NCBI GenBank assembly: GCA_910586875.1
Contig: CAJUJI010000002.1
Coordinates: forward strand, 1-62,633
Source of the DNA: an uncultured Anaerotruncus sp.
Lineage (GTDB): Bacteria; Bacillota; Clostridia; Oscillospirales; Ruminococcaceae
Reading direction: 5' to 3'
DNA: 62,633 nt
The first letter of the stretch is position 1, and each line of letters begins with the position of its first letter. Positions 8,732-16,560 of the stretch are shown piece by piece. Both the position numbers and the translations under genes were made by a program. The notes under the pieces were generated by a model, which searched no databases, was not told the DNA's origin, and saw nothing but the letters and a program-made list of their open reading frames with translations.

Positions 8732-10657
8732 CTATTCTATCAAAATTCCATATCGTTTGAGTTTGCGCCAAAGGGTTGATCGATCAATTCCCATATGGCG
8801 GGCGACCTTGCTTTTGTTACCCTCATACTTTTGAAGCAGCAGCAAAATAAGCTCTTGCTCATTTGCAGCCTGCATCAGCTCATCGTCTTCCTCCGGCTGG
8901 AAATCGACCACCCCTAATGGGCCAGAAAGCTCCTGCATCAGCTCTTGCTGCAATACCATATGCACCAGCTCCGCGCCGATGATGTTCTCTCGATTCAGCA
9001 CACAAATTCGCTCTGCGATATTTTTCAGCTCACGGACATTTCCCTCCCATGGGTGCCGTCGAAGCAGCTTTTTTGCATCGCTGGTAATCAGCGCGATTGC
9101 CTTGTGATAGCGCCTGGCGTACTCCTGTACATACAGCTCAAACAGGTCGATCACATCCTCCGGACGGCGGCGCAGCGGCGGAATATAAAGGTTCAGCACA
9201 TCCAGTCGGAAAAGCAAATCCCGACGGAATAAACCACGCCGCACCTGCTCCAGAAGATTTTGATTGGTGGCTGCAATTACCCGCACATCAATCGAGATCA
9301 CCTTGCTCACTCCAATCCGGCGGACCTCTCCCTCTTGGAGCACCCGCAGCAGCTTGCTTTGGAAGGAAATCGGAATTTCCGAAATTTCATCTAGAAATAA
9401 TGTACCGCCATGCGCCGCCTCAAATAGCCCCTCCTTTCCACCTTTGAGCGCACCGGTAAATGCTCCATCGCTGTACCCAAACAGCTCGCTTTCCAGCAGA
9501 CTTTCCGAGAGTGCCGCACAGTTGATTGCAATAAAAGGCCCATCCTTTCGAGAGCTGGCGTTGTGGATACTTTGGGCCATCAGTTCCTTGCCGGTCCCCG
9601 ACTCCCCTACAATCAATACAGGACTGTCTGCTTTTGCATAAATCCGCGCAGTTTCCACCGCATCTGCAAACACCTTGCTGCGGCAGAGGATGTCCTCAAA
9701 CCGGTATTTCGCATGTTGGATATGACCTGGCAATTTTTTACGAATGAGCGATTCCTCCTGCTGCAAGCGGTTTACGCTACGGATGAAGGTCATCACGCCA
9801 GTAACCTCTTTTTGGGTGGTAATGGGAATATAATCCACCGCAAACAGCTGCCCTGAAAATTCACACATCTCATTTTCTATCTTGAGACCGGTCGAAAATA
9901 CCCGTCTGATCGGCCCTTCTGCAAACGGCAGAAACTGGCGTATCGGAAGTCCCAAATAGCCGCCATCATACAGCGAAAAATAATCCTGTGCTGTGCTGTT
10001 GATCGAGATAATTTTATGCGATTCATCCACCGAGATCACCCCATTTTTCAGGTGGTCCAAAATGGTTTGGTAGCGGGTGGAGCGATCAAGCTGGGTGCGG
10101 GTGCTGGTGACCAATCGCACCGCTTCCTCCAAGCTATTTAGGATGGATGCCTGGCCGGTTTCAACTAAAACACAGGAATAATAACCCCTGCATTTCTCAA
10201 TCAGCGAAAGACCCCCAATAAAACAGCTGCACCCCTCCGATTGAGCCAGTTGCAGCGTTTGTTCCAGCTGTGCGCTGCTGGCAATTTCGTAGGCGTGAAT
10301 TTCTGCTGCAAAAATTCCGTTTAGATTCTCAGCCGAGGCCACCATCGAACGGGAGCCAATAACCGCAATTTTGCGCGGATGATACTGCTGGATGGCCGTA
10401 TGCACGGCGCGGATGATGTCATAACCGGAAACCTGGAGCGGCACATGTAGCATCTCAGGGTGCTGGTTTTTGAGCACCTCAAGGCTGAAACCGCGGGCAA
10501 TCACAACATCACAGTTTAAACTTGCTCCATAAAGCTGCTCATCCGTTTTTGCCAATACCGTCGCAGCAATCTGCTCGGTGCTGACGTATTCCTTCAATAC
10601 CTGCTCCACAACCGGTTGCAGATTTAAATAAGGCGCAATAAAGATCATCCGAATCAT
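8732..10657 (-). CDS. Sigma-54-dependent transcriptional activator, PrpR_N/PAS/AAA+/Fis type
   Basis: The 641-residue protein has four parts. An N-terminal PrpR-type sensor covers about 1-180 (DVVIARGFS, AVIGSRSMVASAE). A PAS region covers about 195-300 (GVISVDESHKIISINSTAQDYF). The AAA+ domain has Walker A GESGTGKE, the sigma-54 contact loop GAFTGA, Walker B GGTLFLDEI and R-finger-like RRDLLFRLDVL. A Fis-type HTH ends the protein (NKSKVARHMGIDRSTLWRKLKRYGI). PrpR_N sensors bind small organic acids or their CoA-related metabolites. Its position just upstream of a sigma-54 promoter makes the TRAP-cyclase operon the obvious target. GGAGG precedes the ATG. Confidence 0.93.
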   Translation of the reverse strand: MIRMIFIAPYLNLQPVVEQVLKEYVSTEQIAATVLAKTDEQLYGASLNCDVVIARGFSLEVLKNQHPEMLHVPLQVSGYDIIRAVHTAIQQYHPRKIAVIGSRSMVASAENLNGIFAAEIHAYEIASSAQLEQTLQLAQSEGCSCFIGGLSLIEKCRGYYSCVLVETGQASILNSLEEAVRLVTSTRTQLDRSTRYQTILDHLKNGVISVDESHKIISINSTAQDYFSLYDGGYLGLPIRQFLPFAEGPIRRVFSTGLKIENEMCEFSGQLFAVDYIPITTQKEVTGVMTFIRSVNRLQQEESLIRKKLPGHIQHAKYRFEDILCRSKVFADAVETARIYAKADSPVLIVGESGTGKELMAQSIHNASSRKDGPFIAINCAALSESLLESELFGYSDGAFTGALKGGKEGLFEAAHGGTLFLDEISEIPISFQSKLLRVLQEGEVRRIGVSKVISIDVRVIAATNQNLLEQVRRGLFRRDLLFRLDVLNLYIPPLRRRPEDVIDLFELYVQEYARRYHKAIALITSDAKKLLRRHPWEGNVRELKNIAERICVLNRENIIGAELVHMVLQQELMQELSGPLGVVDFQPEEDDELMQAANEQELILLLLQKYEGNKSKVARHMGIDRSTLWRKLKRYGILIE

Positions 10658-10729
10658 AAAATATCGCCTCCTTCTTTCTCCAGTATACGGGATATTCTAC
10701 AGGAATGCAATAGGACAACCTTTTAAAGT

Positions 10730-10754
10730 GTTGCATATCCAACACAAATGCAAC
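10730..10754. promoter_or_regulatory. Candidate autoregulatory operator upstream of the sigma-54 regulator
   Basis: GTTGCAT (10730-10736) and ATGCAAC (10748-10754) are exact inverted repeats separated by 11 bases, 73 bases before the regulator's start codon. The half-site matches the GTTGC/GCAAC elements at 8689-8729. The 11 bases TTGCATATCCA recur at 8471, close to the dctM start. Confidence 0.45.
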
Positions 10755-10788
10755 GAATTTATTTGAATTTTGTAGAATTTTGTTTTGC

Positions 10789-10817
10789 AAAAAAAGAAAG
10801 CCCCCTAGAGGGCTTTC
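10789..10817 (-). terminator. Terminator of the rnf operon
   Basis: GAAAGCCC (10796-10803) and GGGCTTTC (10810-10817) form an eight-base stem. On the minus strand it is followed by seven Ts (10789-10795 as As), 24 bases after the rnfB stop. Confidence 0.88.
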
Positions 10818-10840
10818 CTTTTACAAGATAAAATGTATGA

Positions 10841-11653
10841 TTATGCACCTTTAGAGATCGTCTCACAGCGAGATTCGCAGGTAACGATTGCACCGGTTGG
10901 GCATCCTTCCACGCATTTACCGCAGTTGATGCACTTCTCCGGATCGATCGACGCCAGGTTATCTGTAACAGTAACCGCGCCCTGCTCACAAACCTTTTCG
11001 CATTTTTTGCAGCCAATGCAGCCGTTCTTACAGACCTTACGGGTAAATGCACCCTTGTCATGCGAGCTACAGCCCACAAATACCGTGCTGGACTTCGGAA
11101 TCACACTGATCAGGTGGTTCGGGCAGGCTTTCGCACACATGCCGCAGCCCACGCACAGGCTCTTGTCGATTACAGCAATACCGTCTACAATGCTGATTGC
11201 GCCATACTGACAAACAGCGATGCAATCGCCATATCCTAGGCAGCCATGCGAGCAGCTGCCCTTGCCCTGATAGAAATAGTTACAGGCCGCACAGGACGCT
11301 TTGCCCTGATAGTCCATGATACTATCGGTTGCATAGCAGTTTCCGGAGCAATGAACTACCGCATACTGTTCTACCACAGCGGCCGCTTCAACTCCCATTG
11401 CCGCACTGATGCCAGCAGCACAAGCTGCGCCGCCAGGTACGCACAAATTGGTAGCAGCGCCATTATGCGCAACCGCCTTTGCGTAATCGTCACAGCCGGC
11501 ATAGCCGCACGCACCGCAGTTTGCGCCGGGCAGCTCTGCACGGACCGCATCAAACAACTCATCCGCAGGCAACGCCATAACCTTCGCCGCGATTACCAGG
11601 ATAACCGAGCAAGCCAGGCCGATGCCTCCAACTATAATAACTGGTAATAACAT
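10841..11653 (-). CDS. rnfB: Rnf electron transport complex subunit B (iron-sulfur)
   Basis: This 270-residue subunit of the ferredoxin:NAD+ oxidoreductase carries electrons from ferredoxin. One N-terminal membrane helix (about 1-25) is followed by the cluster domain GANCGACGYAGCDDY near residue 43, a central Cys-rich stretch, and ferredoxin-type motifs CVGCGMCAKACP, CIGCKKCEKVC and CINCGKCVEGCP. This predicts at least four [4Fe-4S] clusters. It is the last gene of the operon, 17 bases after rnfA, and is followed by a terminator. Confidence 0.95.
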   Translation of the reverse strand: MLLPVIIVGGIGLACSVILVIAAKVMALPADELFDAVRAELPGANCGACGYAGCDDYAKAVAHNGAATNLCVPGGAACAAGISAAMGVEAAAVVEQYAVVHCSGNCYATDSIMDYQGKASCAACNYFYQGKGSCSHGCLGYGDCIAVCQYGAISIVDGIAVIDKSLCVGCGMCAKACPNHLISVIPKSSTVFVGCSSHDKGAFTRKVCKNGCIGCKKCEKVCEQGAVTVTDNLASIDPEKCINCGKCVEGCPTGAIVTCESRCETISKGA

Positions 11654-11670
11654 AATTGCTGCACCCCCTG

Positions 11671-12264
11671 TTATTTGAACAGGCCATCAACGATACCGCT
11701 GAAGCCCATGAAGCTGACCGAGCAAATGGATGCGGCCAACAAGGTAATCGGGATACCCTGGAACGATTTGGGAATGTTTCTGGAAGCGTCAACACGCGAA
11801 CGAACGCCAGAAAAAAGCACCATCGCCAGCATGAAGCCCAAGCCGGAACCGATCGAGTTTACCATCGACTCCGCAAAATTGTAACCTTCATCAAGGTTCA
11901 GAATGGTAACACCCAATACCGCACAGTTGGTGGTAATCAGCGGCAGATAGATACCTAACGCCGCATGAAGTGAAGGAATATACTTTTTCAGTGCGATTTC
12001 AATGAACTGTACCAGTGCTGCGATAATCAAAATAAATACGATTGTTTGCAGATAGGCAAGCCCCCGCGGAACCAGCACAAAGGTATAAATCGGCCAGGTC
12101 GCAGCAGTTGCAAGCGCCATAACAAAGGTTACGGCAACGCTCATGCCGAACGCAGAATCAAGCTTTTTACTAACGCCGAGGAACGGACAAATTCCTAAGA
12201 ACCTCGCCAATACATAGTTGTTAACAAGAACAGCGCTTACCAGGATAATTGCAAACTGTTTCAT
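11671..12264 (-). CDS. rnfA: Rnf complex membrane subunit A
   Basis: The 197-residue integral membrane protein has six hydrophobic helices and the RnfA/NqrE landmarks NNYVLARFLGICPFLGVSKK near residue 16 and TTNCAVLGVTILN near 100. The two cysteines (FLGICPF and TTNCAVLG) are those that hold an intramembrane iron-sulfur centre between RnfA and RnfE in known structures. Its ATG overlaps the rnfE stop by four bases; AGGGAGG is the ribosome-binding site. Confidence 0.96.
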   Translation of the reverse strand: MKQFAIILVSAVLVNNYVLARFLGICPFLGVSKKLDSAFGMSVAVTFVMALATAATWPIYTFVLVPRGLAYLQTIVFILIIAALVQFIEIALKKYIPSLHAALGIYLPLITTNCAVLGVTILNLDEGYNFAESMVNSIGSGLGFMLAMVLFSGVRSRVDASRNIPKSFQGIPITLLAASICSVSFMGFSGIVDGLFK

Positions 12265-12953
12265 GCTTCACAGCCTCCCTTCTGAGCAACAGAGCAGCTG
12301 GCAGCAGACGGGCAGCCCGCACAGCCAAATTCTTTCTTCTTGATGGCCTTGCCCTTGGTCAGATAGTTAACCAGTGCAATGAGTGCGCCGTAAACCATGA
12401 AGCCACCAGGAGCCAGCAGAAATACGATGATCGGATCCCACAGCTTTGCAGTGATAGTAATACCCATCCAGGTGCCATTGCCCAGCAGCTCACGAATGGA
12501 GCCCATGCAGAACAGCGCCAGCGTGAAGCCCAGACCCATACCGATGCCGTCGCAGATGGATGCAACCACGCCGTTTTTGTTCGCAAACATCTCGGCACGG
12601 CCGAGGATGATACAGTTTACAACGATCAGCGGCAGATAGACGCCCAACGCCTTATCCAGATCCGGCAGATAAGCTTTCACCAGGAACTGTACCAAGGTTA
12701 CAAAGCTCGCGATGACAACGATGTAGCAAGGAATACGGACGGTGTCTGGAATCACCTTTTTCAGCAGGGAAATTGCGATATTGGAACAGATCAGAACGAC
12801 CATTGCGGCAACACCCATGCCCAGGCCGTTGGAGGCCATTGTCGTAACCGCCAGAGAAGGACAGGTACCCAGAATCAGTACCAACACCGGATTCTCTTTA
12901 ATGATGCCGTTCAGAAGAACCTGCATATTGTTGGGTTTGTTTGGATTGCTCAT
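12261..12953 (-). CDS. rnfE: Rnf complex membrane subunit E with Cys-rich C-terminal tail
   Basis: This 230-residue membrane subunit pairs with RnfA. It has LILGTCPSLAVTTMA near residue 30 and VVNCIILGRAEMFA near 115, holding the paired cysteines. The final 25 or so residues leave the membrane as a Lys-rich stretch, then a Cys-rich tail with spacing C-x2-C-x5-C-x7-C. The start at 12953 is preferred because GGGAGGGTG lies six bases before that ATG; a GTG three codons upstream is part of the site. RnfG ends one base before this ATG. Confidence 0.93.
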   Translation of the reverse strand: MSNPNKPNNMQVLLNGIIKENPVLVLILGTCPSLAVTTMASNGLGMGVAAMVVLICSNIAISLLKKVIPDTVRIPCYIVVIASFVTLVQFLVKAYLPDLDKALGVYLPLIVVNCIILGRAEMFANKNGVVASICDGIGMGLGFTLALFCMGSIRELLGNGTWMGITITAKLWDPIIVFLLAPGGFMVYGALIALVNYLTKGKAIKKKEFGCAGCPSAASCSVAQKGGCEA

Positions 12954-12954
12954 A

Positions 12955-13467
12955 TTATGCACCCTCCCCTACGGATTTAAATGCCTCAAAGGCTTTGCCG
13001 ACACAGCGGATGAACGCATTGGAGGAGATGGTTGCACCTGTAACCGTGTTGATCCCTTCCAAAGAAGCGTCCTTGCCGGAGAACTGGCTTGTGAAATCAG
13101 GCATACCAGTTTTGGAGCCCAGACCTGGTGTTTCCGAGTTATCCATCAGCTTTGCACCGGTAATTTTTCCATCCGGACCGATGCCGACCATGATGGTATA
13201 GGCGCCGCCAAAGCCCTTATCCTGTACCTTGAAGGCAAACCCGTTGCCCGAGTCATCCTTACCGACCGATAGCACACCTTCGATATCACATGCAACCTCA
13301 GTGAAGGAGGTTGCGCCGGGAACGACTTCTATCATTGCAGCATCGGATGCCGCTTTTTCAGCCTGGGCAATCAGCGGAGCGGTGACATCATAGGTCGCAC
13401 CCAGCAGCGCCGCAGATACAATACAGATTATCGTCAGAACGACAATCGGTTTGACCATTGGATTCAT
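12955..13467 (-). CDS. rnfG: Rnf complex flavoprotein subunit G
   Basis: The 170-residue protein has one N-terminal membrane anchor and an extracytoplasmic FMN-binding domain. The covalent FMN attachment motif is TGATISS near residue 147; the threonine of TGAT carries FMN through a phosphoester bond made by ApbE, which is encoded about 3 kb upstream in the same direction. An earlier GVGIGPDGKITG-like repeat (GIGPDGKITGAK) is typical of the domain. GGAGG precedes the ATG; it sits between rnfD and rnfE. Confidence 0.94.
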   Translation of the reverse strand: MNPMVKPIVVLTIICIVSAALLGATYDVTAPLIAQAEKAASDAAMIEVVPGATSFTEVACDIEGVLSVGKDDSGNGFAFKVQDKGFGGAYTIMVGIGPDGKITGAKLMDNSETPGLGSKTGMPDFTSQFSGKDASLEGINTVTGATISSNAFIRCVGKAFEAFKSVGEGA

Positions 13468-13481
13468 CTTGCGTTCCTCCT

Positions 13482-14462
13482 TTATTTCGCTTTCTGCTCA
13501 AAGACAGCGCCAAACGGCTTGTTGATGGTCAGACTGTCGATGTGCGGAACCAGAATGTTCATCAGCAGAATTGCAAACGACATACCCTCGGGATACGAGC
13601 AGAAGGTACGGATTACCATTGTGATAAAGCCGATGCCGATACCAAAGATAATCGCGCCCTTATCGGTTACCGGGCTGGTAGAATAGTCGGTTGCCATGAA
13701 AAATGCACCGATCATCACACCACCGGAAAGAACTGCGTAAACCGGGTCCTGCCCAAACAGAAGCGCAAAAACAAACACGCTGGCGATGACCGAAACCGGA
13801 ATTTGCCAATGGATAATTCCCTTCCAAATCAGGAATACACCACCTGCAATCAGCGCGATTGCGCAGGTTTCACCCATCGAACCGCCGCGCTGGCCAATCA
13901 ACATCTGCACCAAACTGGGCAGCTGGTCGGTTGCTCCGTTCGCAATCAGGTTGAGCGGGGTCGCAGTTGCAGCCGCATCAACGCCTCTGGGAGCAGCCCA
14001 GTTGGTCATTGGGGTTGCAAACGAAACCAACAGGAAGATACGTGCGGTTGCAGCAGGGTTTGCAAAGTTGCAGCCGATGCCGCCAAACAGACATTTTACA
14101 ACGACGATTGCGATAAATGAGCCAAACATCGCCATCCAAAACGGGATGGTGACCGGCAGGTTGAACGCCAGAATCACGCCGGTGACGATCGCGCTGCAAT
14201 CCTTAATCGTGTCCTCGCGGCCGGTGGCACGCGCAAACAGGCACTCAAAAATCATACAAGACAGCACGCAAATCAGGGTCAAAGCCAACACGCGGAAGCC
14301 GAAATAGTAAATTGCCGCAGCCAGCGCAGGAACCAGCGCCAGCACCACCGTCAGCATAATCTGTGGAGTATCGGTGGTATCCTTGATGTGCGGCGATGGT
14401 GTTATCATCAATTTTGGTTTGGTAACAGTTGCATTTTGATTCTCAGTAACATTTGTAGCCAA
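13482..14462 (-). CDS. rnfD: Rnf complex membrane subunit D
   Basis: The 326-residue polytopic protein matches RnfD/NqrB. Landmarks are ITPSPHI near residue 21, FGGIGCNFANPAATAR near 128 and MATDYSTSP near 255. The FMN-bearing region reads DAAATATPL near 165, equivalent to the S/TGATP site of other members but with Ala-Thr in place of Gly-Ala; flavinylation is therefore likely but not certain. Translation appears to start at TTG (14460-14462) behind GGAGGG. The region cooperates with RnfG in ion pumping. Confidence 0.93.
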   Translation of the reverse strand: MATNVTENQNATVTKPKLMITPSPHIKDTTDTPQIMLTVVLALVPALAAAIYYFGFRVLALTLICVLSCMIFECLFARATGREDTIKDCSAIVTGVILAFNLPVTIPFWMAMFGSFIAIVVVKCLFGGIGCNFANPAATARIFLLVSFATPMTNWAAPRGVDAAATATPLNLIANGATDQLPSLVQMLIGQRGGSMGETCAIALIAGGVFLIWKGIIHWQIPVSVIASVFVFALLFGQDPVYAVLSGGVMIGAFFMATDYSTSPVTDKGAIIFGIGIGFITMVIRTFCSYPEGMSFAILLMNILVPHIDSLTINKPFGAVFEQKAK

Positions 14463-14479
14463 TTCAAAGCCCTCCTATC

Positions 14480-15793
14480 CTACTTTTTTGCAGTTGCAGC
14501 GCGCACCTGCTGTTTGGCCATCTTATTCGAGAAGGTCAGATTTCTCTTTGCCGGACAGACATACGAGCAGCTGCCGCACTCCATGCAAAGCATAACCTTC
14601 AGCCGCTGGAGCTTATCAATATCCTGCGACTCAGCCGCAAGTTCAATCTGGCGCGGCATCAGCTGATACGGGCAGGCGTGCATACACCGGCCACAGCGAA
14701 TGCAGGGATGCTCCGGATAAACAACCGTCTGCGATTCGTCGAATGCCAGCAGCGCATTGTTATTCTTTAGCACAGGATAGGTGTCGTCAAAGACCAAAAT
14801 ACCCATCATCGGGCCGCCCATAATCAGCTTCTTGGCGGGCACCTTGTAGCCGCCGCAAAAGGCGATGACATCCGAATAATGTGTGCCGATTGGTGCAATG
14901 ACATTCTTCGGCTCTGCAATTGCGCCGCCGTCCACCGTCAGACATTTGGTTACCAGCGGCATTCCGGTGCGCATATACTGGCCGATAAATGCAGTAGAGG
15001 TGATGTTGTTCAGCACAACACCCACATCTGCGGGAAGCTGGCCTTCCTTTACCACACGTCCAGTGGTTTCAAAGATGGTGACCTTTTCCGCGCCCTTCGG
15101 GTAGATGGAAGGAAGGCTGACCACCTCAATGCTGCTATCATTCGCGGTCATGCGGCGCAGCAGTTCAATTGCCTGTGGTTTATTGTTCTCGATTCCGATT
15201 TTGACCTGGGTAATCGCCAGATACTCTTTGATTGCCGCGATTCCGTCCATAACATCCTGTGGACGCTCGATAATTGTGCGGTAATCGGAGGTTATGTATG
15301 GCTCGCACTCGGCGGCGTTTACAACCAGCGTATCCACCTCAGACAGATTGCGCGGATTCAGCTTGATATGGGTCGGGAAGCCTGCACCGCCCAAACCAAC
15401 CAGACCGGATGCACGGATTGCCTTAACAAATTCCGGATGATTTGTCACCACCGGCGGCTTTACCGACTCATCCACCGTCTGTTCCCCGTCGGTTGCGATG
15501 ATGACCACCTGTGAACGGGCGCCATTCGCGGTGACAATCTCGGTCACATCCTTTACTGTACCGGAAACACTCGAGTGAATCGGTGCGCTTAAAAACGCAT
15601 CGCTGTCGCCAACCACTGTGCCGACCTTTACTGTATCCCCCTTTGCTACAGTAGGTTTACACGGAGGCCCCATGTGCTGCGACATCGAGATGCAAACTTC
15701 CGATGGAAGCGGCATCGCAACGCACGGGCAGTTTTCCGTGTTTTTGAAGTGTCCGATTTTCGCACCCTTCATGGTTTTTTGCAAAAAACTCAT
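14480..15793 (-). CDS. rnfC: Rnf complex NADH-reacting subunit C
   Basis: The 437-residue peripheral subunit binds FMN and NADH and carries two [4Fe-4S] clusters. It has an N-terminal barrel-sandwich region, the Gly-rich GLVGLGGAGFPTH near residue 130, a SLBB region, and cluster motifs CIRCGRCMHACP near 372 and CMECGSCSYVCP near 410. It is the first gene of rnfCDGEAB and starts after GGAGG. It passes electrons between NAD(H) and the other subunits. Confidence 0.95.
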   Translation of the reverse strand: MSFLQKTMKGAKIGHFKNTENCPCVAMPLPSEVCISMSQHMGPPCKPTVAKGDTVKVGTVVGDSDAFLSAPIHSSVSGTVKDVTEIVTANGARSQVVIIATDGEQTVDESVKPPVVTNHPEFVKAIRASGLVGLGGAGFPTHIKLNPRNLSEVDTLVVNAAECEPYITSDYRTIIERPQDVMDGIAAIKEYLAITQVKIGIENNKPQAIELLRRMTANDSSIEVVSLPSIYPKGAEKVTIFETTGRVVKEGQLPADVGVVLNNITSTAFIGQYMRTGMPLVTKCLTVDGGAIAEPKNVIAPIGTHYSDVIAFCGGYKVPAKKLIMGGPMMGILVFDDTYPVLKNNNALLAFDESQTVVYPEHPCIRCGRCMHACPYQLMPRQIELAAESQDIDKLQRLKVMLCMECGSCSYVCPAKRNLTFSNKMAKQQVRAATAKK

Positions 15794-15845
15794 TTCCCTT
15801 TTCCTCCTCTGAGATGAGATTTAGATTTGCAATATAATCGAAACA

Positions 15846-15994
15846 CTTAAAAAGAATGAGATCCTATTCTTTTTAAGTCTACGGCAGAGTTGCCGCAAGC
15901 ACATATTGCGCACCTGCGGACGAATGCCCATCACCGAAAAGCAATCGTTGCTTTTCGGTGTTTTGACTATATCTAAAACCCCGCAAACAGGGTT
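15846..15994. other. Cluster of three inverted repeats between the ApbE/Gx genes and rnfC
   Basis: Three hairpins lie in the 263-base gap. The first has twelve-base arms (15846-15857 and 15866-15877). The second has thirteen-base arms CACCGAAAAGCAA and TTGCTTTTCGGTG (15932-15944, 15948-15960) followed on the plus strand by TTTT. The third is AACCC/GGGTT (15977-15981, 15990-15994), followed on the minus strand by TTTAG. The last probably ends the minus-strand apbE unit and the first may act as terminator or attenuator ahead of rnfC. No gene is supported here. Confidence 0.55.
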
Positions 15995-16056
15995 CTTTGC
16001 AACAAAGTATTTTACACCTTGCAAAATGCGGCCAATCGTTCAAACAGCCGCCATCT

Positions 16057-16560
16057 TTAATGAAATAATCTATTGAGATGGGGCAGCAATCTTTCCAGCA
16101 GAAAGCCGGTTATAATTCCGGTCAATACGCCAGAGATCGCCAGGATCGGGAGGTAATAAACTACCAAATTGCTGTGTAGCAGCACAATTGCCATCCCAAT
16201 CTGTCCGGCATTGTGGGAGACGCCCCCCAAAACGCTGGTAAAGGTGTAGCTAAAACGCCCCTTCCCCACAATCGTTAACAGCAGCATCGCTGCAACCGAG
16301 CAAACCCCGCCGCAAAAGCTCATCGCTGCACCGACCGCCCCTCGGGTAAGCAGCACGAACAACGACTTGAGCGCGGCAATAAAAAACGCCTCCCGTTTGC
16401 CCAGGCAGAACAAGCAATACATGGTTACAATATTAGAAAGTCCCAGCTTGATTCCTGGTATCGGAATCAGTCCGGAAATGGAAGCCTCCAACAAGCTGAG
16501 CACCAGCGACAGGGCAAATAACAATCCAAGCAGCGCCGTCCTGGACGCGGAAAATTTCAT
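16057..16560 (-). CDS. Gx transporter family membrane protein (PF07456)
   Basis: The 167-residue protein has about five hydrophobic helices with family features IPGIKLGLSNIVTMY near residue 34, LTRGAVGAAMSFCGG near 71 and GGVSHNAGQIGMA near 112. The family was once named heptaprenyl diphosphate synthase component I and resembles the S components of ECF vitamin transporters. Its start overlaps the apbE stop by four bases. In many Firmicutes it accompanies apbE and rnf genes, which suggests supply of a flavin- or quinone-related compound; that role is inferred. Confidence 0.8.
   Translation of the reverse strand: MKFSASRTALLGLLFALSLVLSLLEASISGLIPIPGIKLGLSNIVTMYCLFCLGKREAFFIAALKSLFVLLTRGAVGAAMSFCGGVCSVAAMLLLTIVGKGRFSYTFTSVLGGVSHNAGQIGMAIVLLHSNLVVYYLPILAISGVLTGIITGFLLERLLPHLNRLFH

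Noticed and set aside
15821..16024. Open frame of 67 codons on the minus strand between rnfC and the Gx-type gene
   Set aside because: It runs through three hairpins, is rich in Arg/Cys with no ribosome-binding site, and reads like repeat-derived sequence rather than a protein.
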